DNA of 64,000 nucleotides from the NCBI RefSeq assembly GCF_000340215.1, contig NW_006921545.1:188071-252070 (forward strand), read 5' to 3'. Positions 20,450 to 32,495 of this stretch are shown here, in pieces (position 1 is the stretch's first letter; each line of letters opens with the position of its first letter). The position numbers and the translations under genes are program-made. This DNA is from Pseudocercospora fijiensis CIRAD86. Taxonomy: Eukaryota; Ascomycota; Dothideomycetes; Mycosphaerellales; Mycosphaerellaceae. Under the pieces are notes generated by a model that worked only from the letters and a program-made list of their open reading frames with translations, had not been told where the DNA came from and did not search any database.

Positions 20450-23290
20450 AAGTCTAGTTGTAGTAATGTAGCCGATATAGGGCTTAGGAAAGCGCACCGC
20501 GATCTCCGAGAATATAAAACTGCGTTAAGCTAGTAATGAATTGCGGCTAATATATTAAAGGTAGGCTATAAGACTATGCCTTATCTAGAAGTTGTTAGAA
20601 TCCGCACGCGTTATTACGAGTAGAAGGTCTAGGATTTAATCTATTCGTCCGGCGAGAAACTATAAAGCTTTGTAGCTCTAATATGCGACAATCGTGTTAG
20701 GCTCTTACTAGTCGATCTAGGCCTTGTTTTAGTGTCGCTACCGAATCTCGGTACGCTATTCGTTATAATAGAATGCTTCTACTATATTGCGATAGTAGAG
20801 GGTAACGTATAGAGATATGTTTTCGAGATCAAAAGAAATGTAGTTGCGGTAGAGGATAACCGCTTTTATAACTTCCTAAGAATTAATAAATAGCTATATC
20901 GAACGGCCGGTATAGTAAATAAAGAGAACTCCTCGGTAGTAAGGAGAACAGGCTACGCCGTTACCTTCTTAGGGCCTGTCTAAGAGCACAGTTACCGCAT
21001 CGAGAGCCTGCGTTACTAGGCAATCTAGCTAGACTATAATATCTCTCGTTTTACGAAGCAATCTTAGAGGCTATACTAGCTTATAGCAATGTCTACCTAG
21101 ACTCTCGCGTAATCGTACAATACGACTATATCTATTATTTAGAAGCTACCGAGCACTTTAGAAGTTAAATGTGTAGCTTTACAGACCTAAATAGGGTGTA
21201 TATAACTAGCCGGAGGTAAAAGATTGATCTTAATAACCGGGTCCGCGGGTCTAGGTAGTATAATTAAAGTTATATATAGAATTGTTTCGGATAACAGTGC
21301 CGCACCTTTGAAAGCCTCGCTAGTATCTATAGGTGTATTGTTAGAACGGAGCGTGTAATAAAGCGAGATATTTAGAATGCCTAGCGTAGAGAAGGCGAGC
21401 CTTAGGGAGCTTTGTTGCTATATAGTGCCCTAAAATGTCGGCGGCTTTAGTAGCAATATAGACTTGTATTATAAGAAGCCTTTAACCAATTCTAGTACTA
21501 CTAATCTCGAATATACCAACCTTTATTCAACCCGTAGCGATATACTTCAATCCTGTATCTTAGGATTAAAGTCTTAAGCTAGTATATAAAGCAGGTACGG
21601 CATTAGAGTTTGTATTGCGATCGAAAGCGGCTAGGCTCGGAGAAATGCGGTATCCGGCCGACATCGTAGCGAGAAATGTGCCTTAGATAACTATTCTAGG
21701 TTCGGAGTCGAAGACTGCGCTAAGAATAAAGGCTACGCGCTACCGGACACCTACCTTAGATATCTATAGGGTAGGCCTTATTAACCGGCATTAGTAGAGG
21801 TAGTAGACTGTCTATTAGGCGTGTTCTAGATATTAGTAACTAGAAATATAACGAAGATTCGAAAGTTATACGAAAGGAGTGCTATTCTTTACTATTTAGT
21901 AAGCTATAAGTATAATAGTCTCGAGACTAGTCGTAAGCTACGCCGCTATATACGTATAGTAGCCCTTTACTATAACGAGAGATTAGACTCGATAGTTAGC
22001 TACGGAAGTCTTTAGACTACTCGGAAGTGTCGTTAATAGTCTCGGTATACTTGTAAGTCTATAGTATCTCGTTAAACTTCTCGATCTTCTTAATGTCTAT
22101 CGGTAGCATTATTAGCTAGTAGCTCTTCTTAGTGTCTCTTAACGGCGTAAAAGGATAGTATATTGCAGAGGTAGGAGCTATTAGCCTAGGCTGAATCTAA
22201 GCTACATTCTTAGGAAAGCCTATTTTACCTACAAGGACTACCCTTAGCAACAATACCCTTACCTAACTTGCTCGAAGAAGTTCTCTAAGCTAATAAGGGT
22301 TCGTACCGCACTCCGTAGGCATAAATAGGGATGCGCTACGATACTATAGGTTACGGGGTCGATAGTAAATAAAGATATCCGCTAGGGCCGATAAGTATAT
22401 TAGGCCTAGGGTTGTTCTTTTTACTATACTAGAGTTATAACTTTTCGATAGTATAGGAAAAGCATAGCGATATATATAGCGAATTAGAGAAACGTTAAGA
22501 TTCGGATATACTTAATATAGGACGATCCCTCTACGATTGTCTAGAGGCTCCTTATAAATTTGCCGCTAATAATAAGGGCGGCAAACCCTAGTGCGAGAGA
22601 TCCGTAATACACTCTTTCTTCTAGACTCTAGGCTCTTATACTCGAGCCCTCGCTGTCTCCTTTCTATTCCGATAGACTCGTTCTCTTTCGCTAACGGTCC
22701 TCGGCGCTAGATTGTACTACTCGCGGTATAGGTATCGGCCTTAGTAAGGGGCGTTTAGCTTATCTGCCCTATTTGGCTAGGCGCTCGGTAATATAATAGG
22801 ACTAAGAAGGTACCGGGATTGTCGATAGGTAGACGATGAAATTGCGGACTTCAATTCGGTACGTAATAGCGTCGAGGCTAATCTTTTCGTAGCTTGTAAG
22901 GTATATAAGTCTGTGTTTATACTAGTGTCGCCTAAGTCTAAGGATAGGTTCTTTCGAGTTATCGTAATATTCGCGCTAGTCTCTATAGTAGCTACGGGTC
23001 GATAGTAATTGCGTAGGTAATAGCCTAAGCTACTACCTTTAGTAGTAAGCTGCGACATAATTGCTAAAGTAAGCTAAGTTACAGCGTAAATGCCGCTAGG
23101 GACTACGGGTAGCGTAATATCGGCTCCGTCGGCTACGACTTAAAGCGGCAGGATCGTTCTCGGCAACAACAATTAGTAGTAGTAGCTTTTTATACCTACG
23201 AGCAGCAACACGAGCAATATTAGGGTACTTCGTAGCTAGCCTAGATAGAGTTGGTAATGTCCGGAGTCGAATAATAGAAGTAGGCATCTA
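20450..23290 (-). pseudogene. Unidentified RIP-damaged long frame
   Basis: From an ATG at 23287 the minus strand reads MPTSIIRLRTLPTLSRLATK. It continues through a 93-codon open stretch (22777-23058) and onward with stops almost only at TAG/TAA (GRYLYRE, YNLAPRTVSERERVYRN, then LTIESNLSL further on). A hydrophobic stretch near 22440-22500 (FAIYIAMLFLYY) could be a membrane segment. The coherent stop pattern suggests a once long protein, but I could not match any transposon or cellular family. A plus-strand reading is also partly coherent, so the strand is uncertain. Confidence 0.3.
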
Positions 23291-23380
23291 CAATTTACCG
23301 AAAGGAAGTTTACCGTTCGCTCGAGCTTATTCGTCTAAAAGTAAGCGGCCTCTTAGAGGGCTGCGTTACGGAAATACTAG

Positions 23381-23518
23381 CCGCTTATATAGGGCCGCCG
23401 GTTATATGTAGCCTACGCCGCTTATTTGCAGCCTATACGCCGCTTATTCGCAGCCTATACGCCGCTTATTTGTAGCCTATACGCCGCTTATTTAGAAGAG
23501 CCTACACGCCGCTTATAA
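23381..23518. repeat. Minisatellite, 21-22 bp unit (gccgcttatttgcagcctac)
   Basis: Five to six degenerate copies of gccgcttatttgcagcctac lie in tandem, some changed by CA to TA. The same unit forms a second array at 43463-43600, 20 kb away in unrelated sequence. Confidence 0.85.
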
Positions 23519-23706
23519 GGGGCCGCTAGAGGATCTCTACTACTAGGGCTTGTCTTTTTATTTTATAGCTAGCTTTACTTACTTATATATACTAGATTAA
23601 CTATTAAGCCTTTTCTCCTAGCTGCCTAATTTAGGTAGCCTTTTTCCTATAATTATAGTTACTTTTAGGCTTGTTTCTAGTCTGTTTATAATAGATTTTA
23701 ATTAGG

Positions 23707-23748
23707 TATACTAAGTTAAGACAACCTTAGTTTCCTTAACTTAGTATA
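23707..23748. repeat. Inverted repeat, 14-bp arms
   Basis: tatactaagttaag (23707-23720) and its exact complement (23735-23748) flank a 14-bp spacer. They lie near a purine-rich tract (minus strand, about 23764-23778) and may be part of an LTR. Confidence 0.6.
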
Positions 23749-24299
23749 GTTAAGGATTCTATATCCTCCCCTACTAAAGCCTAATATACCTATAAAGGCT
23801 TTACCTAATTATAATATATAAGCTATATATAAAAGCCGAAGTAAAATAAATATACTAGAGGGAGCTAGTACTCGTACTTTATAAACAGGCCTTAATCTAA
23901 AGCCTAGAAACTTTAGTTAAGTGTTTATTACCTTTCCCTATATATATAGCTGTCTACTATATATAATATTAAGCTATAGTTGGCTTAACTAATATTATAT
24001 AAGTAGAATGCAAGTAAAGTAGCGTTTGCTATATATATTTCTCTAAGTATAGGCTACCTAGCTACTATATAAAAGAATACGATTCTTCTACCCTTAACTT
24101 AAATTCTTATATTTACTAACTAACCTATTAATATACTAATAACTATTAGTTAATACTATAGTTAACCTTCCTAATATTAGTATACTATCCCGACGTTTCC
24201 CTATCCGGAGATAATACTACGTTAGTTAGGTATACTATTTATTAGGATATTATTTATAATACTAATATACTATAGGATAGTAGTAGCTACTTAGATACC

Positions 24300-25290
24300 T
24301 ATTAACCTAAACAACCTAGCTAATCCGGCTATATTTAGCGGAGGTAGTAGCAGGGGTAGTAGTAGGGATTATAATAAGCGCCCTCCTTCGAAGCCGGCTA
24401 GGCTATAGTAAGGCAAGGTAGCTTAGCGTTAGCGTATACTTAAGGAGTTGCGAGCTAGGTTAGCTACCCTATAATAGGAGAAGCGGGAGGACAATAGTCG
24501 TATACTACTCGGTATATTTATAAAGGGTATATCGCTAAACCTCCTAGAGATCTATAAGAAAGGTCGTTAAGCGAAATAGTCTACGTCTAAGAGACTAAGA
24601 TCTAGTTAGGTATCGAAGGAGCTACGCCCTCTACGAAGTAGATAGAGATACTTATTAATTGGCAGACTAATAACAACCCGCTTTAGGTTATTCGCGCCCC
24701 TCGCCTAGCTTAGCCTTAGATAGTTAGTACGCTAGCTAACGAGCCGACTATTAATCCTAGCAGCGGCGGCAATTATATTCCGTTAATTATCATATCTAAG
24801 GTCCGTAGAGTCGTTCGCTTAGAGAATAGAGATACTTATACTAGTTGTTAGCGCTGTAGCTATTAGTACTTTAATAGTTATATTACGGTTCTAGGATTGT
24901 TCGAAGGCGCCTACTTAGAGTGCGCTATAACTAATTACTACGACTAGTATTCGCTATATTCTAATTACGGTTAGAAGGCTCCTTATACTAGTAGTTCTTC
25001 AAATACCCTAAGTATTGCGGCGTTAGACCCCTAGGGTACTACTTACTACGATCGTTCTATATTAAGTATATACGATCGTCGTAGCAATCCTATATTTACC
25101 CTATACAACTTAATAAGCCCTTAACCTCGGGCTAAACTAGTTCGCGCCTTTCTAAATAACAACCGGATTCCTATTAACTTTAGCCGCGTTTTTAATACGT
25201 AGGAAACTAGTAACCGTAATAGTATTATCCTACTACTATTCCGTTACCGCTCGAGCTCTAATCCTACTTAGGCTCGTACTATAGTTTAGT
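24300..25290 (+). pseudogene. Cys-rich protein of an unidentified element, RIP-damaged
   Basis: The plus strand first gives a basic helical stretch (RILKELRARLATL, EKREDNSRILLGIFIKGISL). After a frame change it gives a Cys-rich part near 24838-24960 (TSC-x-RCS, then AYLECAITNYYD, then YSLYSNYG), which suggests a zinc-binding region with some Cys and His changed to Tyr. It ends with FRYRSSSNPT near 25250. This may be a gag-like or accessory protein; I cannot name the family. No pol domain follows on this strand. Confidence 0.35.
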
Positions 25291-25439
25291 AGATTTTAAA
25301 AAATTTCCCATAGAACTTTAACTAGAACCATTCCTAAGGTATACTATTTAATCCTATTAACTAGCGCCCTATAATCCTAAGGAGAACTAGGAGAAGGATA
25401 ACGATAACGGTAACGATACTAATATAGGCTAAGTTAAGG

Positions 25440-26228
25440 TCTAATTAGGATTATTTAGGAGGTTAGAGATTTTCTAGATAAAACTACTAATATATTTTTA
25501 TCTTCTAATTCTAGTTTAGAGATCTAGATTATAGTATTAGAGGTCTAAGAATCTTAAGGGCTCGGCCGGCTCCTTTAGCTATTAGGTCTAATACGAGTTA
25601 TAATAGAGTAATAAGCTTAGGAGTTTGTTTAATTTTCTTACTTCGAGAATAATAGCCTAAAGGCTAGAGTTAGGATAGTTAATACTCCTCTATAGAGTAC
25701 TAGAGAATAAAAAACTTCTTTACTATCTTACTATATTTCTACTATCCTAATCTCTAAAGAACCTCTTCCTTAGAGGATTGCTCCTTAACCGGAACGTCTC
25801 TAATAGAATAGTTTAGCTTTTTTAGAAACCCGTTGTTTCTTTTCTACTCTTTTTTTAGATTCTTAACAACCTTAGATATTAGTATTAGGGCTAGCTAGGA
25901 TTTAGGTATCTTACTCTAAGTATCCTATTCCTATAGATTAGAATCTATAATATCTATAGGTTAATCAGGTTTCTCGGCTTCTATTTTCGAAGGCCTAAGT
26001 ATTAGTTATATTAAATCCTAAGGATTAGGGAGTATAGGTTTAGGAGCTAACTAATCCTTTATAATTCCTAACTCCCTATCCTCTTCCTTTTATAGCTTAG
26101 CCTATATCTAATTAACCTACTTTTAGACTTAGATAAGCTAAGATTATTTCTTCTTTCTTCTTTGCTTATTTTTCCTGTCTCTTAAAACCTACTCTACTAT
26201 TTTTAGGTTTGATTTTATAATTAAATCT
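25440..26228. other. RIP-altered DNA, probable 3' LTR region of the minus-strand gypsy
   Basis: It lies immediately beyond a purine-rich tract on the minus strand (GTAGGGGAGGGA, 26230-26243) that would prime plus-strand synthesis, so an LTR should begin here. Without the partner LTR (the element is cut at its other end) the LTR cannot be delimited. Confidence 0.4.
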
Positions 26229-26244
26229 CCCTCCCCTACTAAGA

Positions 26245-29200
26245 ACCTTCTTACGCCTATGTAAAGTTAGCTACTAGATTAGGTCTCTTAAAGATTTAAC
26301 TATTCGCTTTCCGGTATAGTTAATAACTCCTTAAAGCTAGGAATTAGATCTTACTAAGAAAGGCGATACTTAATCTAGGGATTTAATACTATAGCGACTT
26401 GTCCGTTTAGTAGCCTACTATTAGGATACTTATACTAAAAATAAGTAGTATCCGAGTAATGTACCTTAACTAATCTACTCCTATATATTAAATGCTTTAG
26501 TATCCTCCCTTCTAGAGTCTATAATATATACGTTCTAAGCTAATAAGCGTTCTTAATCTTATAGGGCCTAATCTACTTTAGCTAGAGCTTAGTAAGTTTA
26601 GGGTTTTATAACAATACCTAATTCCTAACCTTTAAGCGAGGACCTTTATCTACTAGATTCTCTAGTTAGACAAGCTTTCTTACTATAGCCCTCTCGAGTA
26701 GTCGCTAGTTTACAAGCTAGCTAGTATATTTAACCTATAGTATCCTAGATCTAGGATCTATAGTCTTAATATTAAGAGGTCTTATTTAGTTCTTATCCTC
26801 TAATATCTTTAGATACTAGCTCTATACTAAGTAAAAGGGTAAAGACTAGTATACTAGATATTGTCTATATCTCGTATACTATATAGCCTTAGGTAAGAAT
26901 ATATCCTATAGCCTAACGTTAGAACTATTATATATCTTAGTTAAAACATTACCTAATATGCCATTAAGGTTCTTAACTCTGCTATTTATTATCGGATAGT
27001 ATAGTAAGGCAAGCCTATACTCTATCTTAAGCCGCTTGTTTAAGTTTATAACTACTCTTAACAAGAAATTCTTACTATTGTCTAAAAGCAGTTCTCTTAG
27101 AGGCCTATATTAATAATATATATCCTCGTATATAAATATAACGGTTTCTTTATTATCTGCTAAGGGAATGTCTCTTATAACTAGCTAACTAGTAGTAATA
27201 TTAATAGCTATAATAGTAAAGGTATCGCTAAAGATTAAGGTAGGAAATAGCGTAACGATATTAATTGCCTATCTTTTTAATAGCTATAACTTAATATCTG
27301 CTTAGGTATATTAAATCTCTTAGGGGCTAAACCTTTGTTCTAAGTTAACTAATATTAAGGGCAAGCTTTAATATATCTTCTTAATTCTTTTTTATAGTAG
27401 GCTACTATACCCTAGTCTTAGAGAAACCTATAATACTCGGGAGTCTAAAATAGCTATAGTTCTTATATATTGTTTCTATAAAATCTATTCTCTAGGTTAG
27501 CTCTAGGTATAGTACAGTGCCTTTATTATTAGGAAGGGTAAACCTAAGATATTCTTCTCCGTTAATATAGAGAATCTTAAACTCGTCTTAGCTTTCCTTA
27601 AGTATAGACTAGAGGTAGGTACTCTTTAGTAGAGTACTAGACTTTTTAAAAGCAAATATAGCTTTAGGGAAGTCTTTAATCTCTTTAGGCTTTATCCTTA
27701 AAGCTACTAGCCTATTATAAATAACTATAGCACTGTTATCTTACTAAGAAATGTTAGCTAGCCTAGTTCCTATAAAATCTAGTCTTCTTAATAAAGCATT
27801 AGGAACGATAGCTTTAGACCCCTTTCTATATCTATTATCTAGGTTGTATTCTTAGAAGTGTTTAGCCTATCTAGCAATCCTTTTGCTTTGCCCTTTTATA
27901 TAGTTTAAGTATTTTAAGCTTTAATAATCTATAAAGATAGTAATAACTTAGCTATTACTAATACACTTGTCCTATATCTTAAGACCTTCTTTAATAGCAA
28001 GCCCTTCCTTTATATAAACTAGGTAATTTAACTTAGTACCTTATAACTTCCTTCTACTAAAGGCTATAGGGTAGAGTTTCTTATCTTTACTAAGCTAATA
28101 TAGGGCTATACTAATAGCCTATTCGGATATATTAGTCCTAATAAAGAGGGGTTTCCTAAAGTCTAGCCTAATAAACATAGGGGAAGAAGATAGGGCTAAT
28201 TTAAGGGCCCTAAATGCTACTATATATTAGGCATTCAACTTAATAGGCCTATTCTTCTTTGCTCTAAGAAGAGCATTACTCTCCTTTAGTAGGTCTAATT
28301 AGGGTATAGCTAATTTAGCAAATCCCTTAATAAATCTATAGTAGTAGCTTACTAGCCCTAGGAATTGTCGAATCTAGGTAGCTATTATTAGGGTTAGCTA
28401 CTTAGAAATTATCTCTACCTTGTCCTATATATATTTAACTTAGTAGTTAGTCACAATATAGCTATAGAATATAACCTACTTAATACTAATCTTATACTTC
28501 TAAGAGGAGTATAACAACTCGTTATCTCTTAGTCTCTAAAAAACTTCCTTTAAGTATTTAGTATACTCCTCCTTAACCTTATAAAAATTAGAATATTATC
28601 GAGGTATATAATAATAGTCTTCTAGAGCAAATCTCTAAGGATATAATTTGTTATAGTTTAAAAAGTAGCTAGTATATTAGTTAGGCTATAACTAAGAATT
28701 AGTATTTCCTATCTCTAGTATTAAAAGCTATCTTAGGAATATCGTTAGGATATACTAAGAGCTACTAATACCTAGAAAGAAGGTCTAACTTAGTAAACTA
28801 TTCCTCTTTGCGATAGTATCTAAGTAATCCTATACCCTTAGTAAAGGAATTAGTATTTCCTATCTCTAGTATTAAAAGCTATCTTAGGAATATCGTTAGG
28901 ATATACTAAGAGCTACTAATACCTAGAAAGAAGGTCTAACTTAGTAAACTATTCCCCTTTGCGATAGTATCTAAGTAATCCTATGCCCTTAGTAAAGGGC
29001 AGCTATTCTTAGTTATAATAAAATTTAAGGCCCTATAATTAATATATATCCGCTATTTTCCTCCTAGTTTTAGGATAAGTAGAATAGGGCTCCCCTAAGG
29101 TAAATTAGAAGGCCTAACTAATTAATCCTTTAAAGGAGTTTAATTTAGTTAGCCTACTCTTATAATTGTCTAGGGTTTGGCTTATACGTAGGATAATTTA

Positions 29201-30240
29201 CTAGTTTAGTATATCCTATATTAATCTAATAATCCTATTTTCGCTATATAGGGAGATAGTTAGGGATAGGTTCCTTTCTAGAGCTTAGGGAAGCTATAAA
29301 TAATTAATTAGAAGAAGGAATCCTTAGACTTTAGAGGTTTAGGATCCTATCGCTTTTCTTTAATAGTACAATAGGTTTCCTTTATAATTACTAAGTATCT
29401 TAGGCTACTATTCTTCCTAATAGTTTCTAAAGAGTATACTAAAGTATATATTTCTACTTCTAAATCCGGGGACAGATTAAAGATCTTAGAGTTAGACCGA
29501 AGAGTATAGGACCTTCCTACTTTCTCCTTAAGGCCGACCGTTCTAATTTACCAATTAACGGAGGGATTGTGTGATTAAAACTAGTTAAGCCCTAGGATAG
29601 TATTAAAGTTAGGGATATTTAATACTCGAGTAGATATAATATCTTAAAAAGAACTGATCTAGTGTAGAAGTAGAATACCTTTAGTCGAAAATAGAACTTA
29701 GCTATTAGCGAGGGCTACTAAGGAAGGAGAGAGGTTAATCTTAAGTAAGGTAGGGAGTCTTTTAGCTAGGGACCTATTAATATATATCTTAGAAGCTATA
29801 GAATCTAATATAAATTTGTATTTTAAATAATTAGTATATATAACGAATATTGCAAATAATATTTAGTCTTTTGCCCTAGTATAATAACGAAGGGATTGTT
29901 ACTAGAGGCTTGCTTTTTAGTAGGCTCTTTAGCCTCGGAGTAGAGTCTACTAATTATTTTTTAACGAGTAGTCTTTTTTAAAATATCCCCTTTGTTTATA
30001 CTTAAAGCACTTAACTTTACTAAGGTCCTTCTTCTTCTTAACGTTATTTTTATTAGAAGTATTCTTCTTAGCGTTAGTCTAGAACAAAGTATTAAGAGCC
30101 TAGCTACTAGTAAGCTGTTTTTCTAGCCTAGTAATAGAGTCGTTTAGGGCGTTTAGCTTGTCCTTATTTCTAAACTAAACTTTATTAATCTCGATAGCTT
30201 GTCTTCTAAAATATTCCTAGGACTTTTCTAAGTCCCTAAT
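26245..30240 (-). pseudogene. Gypsy gag-pol polyprotein, RIP-damaged
   Basis: The gag knuckle at 29968-30009 reads CFKYKQRGYFKKDY, a CCHC motif with the second Cys, the His and the last Cys turned into Tyr. The protease near 29770-29830 reads ILDSIASKIYINRSLAKRL (DSGAS type, Gly lost). The reverse transcriptase core near 28590-28612 reads IYLDNILIF, where YLDD has become YLDN by TGAT to TAAT. The integrase near 26950-27440 shows an H2C2-type region and KETVIFIYEDIY. A GDLVYLRL-like C-terminal segment lies near 26600. Stops at Gln/Trp codons are frequent. Confidence 0.8.
28696..28997. repeat. Tandem duplication, period 151 bp, near-identical
   Basis: The block beginning gaattagtatttcctatctc at 28696 is repeated at 28847 with two visible differences (tcctcttt/tcccctttg and tataccc/tatgccc). 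Since 151 is not a multiple of three it breaks the pol frame. Confidence 0.9.
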
Positions 30241-30245
30241 AAGAA

Positions 30246-30495
30246 TGCTAGAACCCTAAGCTACAGGTCTTTCCTCGCGACCTCAACGACGGCGAAACGA
30301 GAACTTGTCTAAAGCACGAAAGTTTAGTAGAACATTAGCAGCCGATAGTGTTTTGCATCGATCGCCTATCTCGCTTCCGCAACTAGTAGGATATAGTAGC
30401 ATTAGAACACAGCAAAAGGGAGCAGGCGGCCATCACGGTGTAGCTGTAGCAGCTTAGCAATACTAAGTCGACTCTAGCTTTCGCATTATTAGTGC
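30246..30495. other. Short non-RIP segment between gypsy and Tc1 elements
   Basis: Ordinary composition, no gene seen. It marks the boundary where the gypsy was truncated. Confidence 0.5.
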
Positions 30496-30516
30496 CTTAC
30501 AAAAGGGCCCGGACTG
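30496..30516 (+). repeat. Left terminal inverted repeat of the Tc1-type element
   Basis: It contains caaaagggcccggactg, repeated inverted at 34780-34796. Confidence 0.85.
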
Positions 30517-30776
30517 TTTTTCGCGGGGAACGAGGGCTACTACCTCACACCTCTTCTACTAGCTATACTACTACATCTCACCAAATATACCTATTACACG
30601 GTTGGAAATTACTGTATACTATATTAACTTGTATACTAAGTCCTCTCGTGTGTATCTAACACCTATTTTAGTGTTGTTCGTAGCATATCCGCCTAAAAGC
30701 CGTATTTTTAGTACCTATTTGCCTAAAGCCGCACCCCCCTCCCTCGATCTATATAGCAGCTAACCTACTACTATAG

Positions 30777-31900
30777 CTCTACTTACTAAACAAGACGAGA
30801 ACCTTATTTAATAGGCATTAGACGAGGGTTGGAAGAGTAGAGATATTGTACAGTTGTTGCTCCGCGATAGACGTAGCTCTCGTACTACTATTTGGACTCG
30901 AATAACTAGGTAGAATAGGACTGCCACTGTGTTTCTAGTAAAGGGTAGTAGGCCGCATATAATTACGCTAGCTATGCGAGACGACCTACTGGACTTCTTA
31001 ACAATAAGAAGTATATACTAGTTAGAAGAGATGCAGATTATATTGCTAGAAAATCACTAAGAATAGGTGTCACAATCGACTATTAGTCGTTGCTTGTCAA
31101 GCAGCGACTTTACACACAAACTGCTGTCTCGTACGGCTTCACAAAGAGACTCTATAGCAAGGGCTCTATTTGAGGCTAAATTACAGTCATTTGCAGCCTT
31201 CTAGATTATATGCCTTGACGAGTCTTATACCTCTAATAAGACTGTACTTAGAAGGCGTAGATGGGCACCAAAAGGTATTCTAGCAAGGGATGTCTAACAC
31301 CTACACTATTCGCAGCGATATACGGTCCTTCTAGTATATACGATTGATAGCTATCTTCTAGAGCTACTAATCTAGCAAGGCAGCGTCAATAGTTACGACT
31401 TTATTGAATTCGTACGCTATCGAATATTGCTACGTTGTACGCTATATCTAGGTCTACGGTTAGTTATATTGCTAGATAACTATAGCACCTATTTAAGAGC
31501 TATTCTAAAGGAGATGTACTTAGCGAAGGGTGTATACCTACTCTTCCTTCTACTATATTCGCCTGACTATAATGCCATTAAACTAAGCTTCAAACACCTC
31601 AAGCACTAGATTAAGAAGCACTAGCAAACAATACCTAAGTATAGATTACCTCACTAGTAAGCAGACTTTTAGGCATACCTAGAACTAGCATATAAACGAT
31701 AGGGTGACAATATCGACTACTTAGCTCAGTTCAAGCACTATAAAGTGCTCGAGAAGCTATATAAATATAGTCCGATAATGCCGGTAGAGATATAGAATAA
31801 GAGGCAGTAATCGTAGTATACGCTAAATTCTAGCTCGATTTGTGCGTAGAGTGCTAAGACCTTCTATACCATAGTAAATCAATGCTGTATTCTCTTCTGA
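30777..31900 (+). pseudogene. Tc1/mariner DDE transposase, inactive
   Basis: This enzyme would bind the element ends and catalyse cut-and-paste transposition. An N-terminal helix-turn-helix reads LDEGWKSRDIVQLLLRDRR (near 30830). The catalytic core has Asp at 31217-31219 (ICLDESYTS) and Asp at 31475-31477 (LVILLDNYSTYLR). At 31580-31582 the third acidic residue of SPDYNxIE is Lys (SPDYNAIKLSFKHLKH). The spacing of 34 residues makes it DD34E type. Lys arose by GAA to AAA after T, a RIP-type change. Several TAG codons also interrupt it, and the frame ends at TGA 31898-31900. Confidence 0.88.
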
Positions 31901-32495
31901 AGAACTTCTGACGGTTGCTATTCATATTGTTGCCATCCGCAGTTACTATATAGTCTCCTAGTAGTGTGGAAATTTCGAGGCTTAGCATATCGGACTAAAT
32001 CCCGAAATATCCGACGTTTAGCTGTATCCTATATACTATTACAACAACACTACATTATTATAATTATTATTGCCGGGCATTCGACAATAGGTGCGGCGCT
32101 CTTATATAAAAAAACAACGATATAAATCGCATATGTAGTTGTAGTACTATCTATCGGAAAACAAAACTCGCATTATCGGCTAAGCTTAAAGAAGCCGAGG
32201 TACGAGTTAGAACAGCAATAGTGGGGTCAAACATTCAGCTGTCAAAGATTTAACACCTATATAGCGCTAGAAGTTAACGATATTATATCTAAATCAATCT
32301 ATTTAAAGCACGCGGTCTATCTATAATATCGCCTCTTACATCTCTAAGTTGTAGAATCAAAATCGGATAGGTAGTAGTAGTAATCTGTGCAGCTAGGGTT
32401 AGCAAAGCTAGCTTGTTGTTATATCGGCTTTATACCTCTCAATTTCGGCCACTTTAACGCATTATAGCAAAGTCTATAACTCGCTTACGAAGCGC

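Larger units (their letters stand above)
26230..30245 (-). mobile_element. Gypsy retrotransposon, 5'-truncated
   Basis: The minus strand has the gypsy order: gag zinc knuckle, protease, reverse transcriptase, integrase, purine tract. The sequence breaks off at about 30245, inside gag, against unrelated non-RIP DNA, so the 5' LTR and most of gag are missing. A 151-bp internal duplication is present at 28696-28997. Confidence 0.8.

Noticed and set aside
23381..23518. CRISPR-like array
   Set aside because: The units are contiguous with no unique spacers, and the organism is a fungus; it is a minisatellite.
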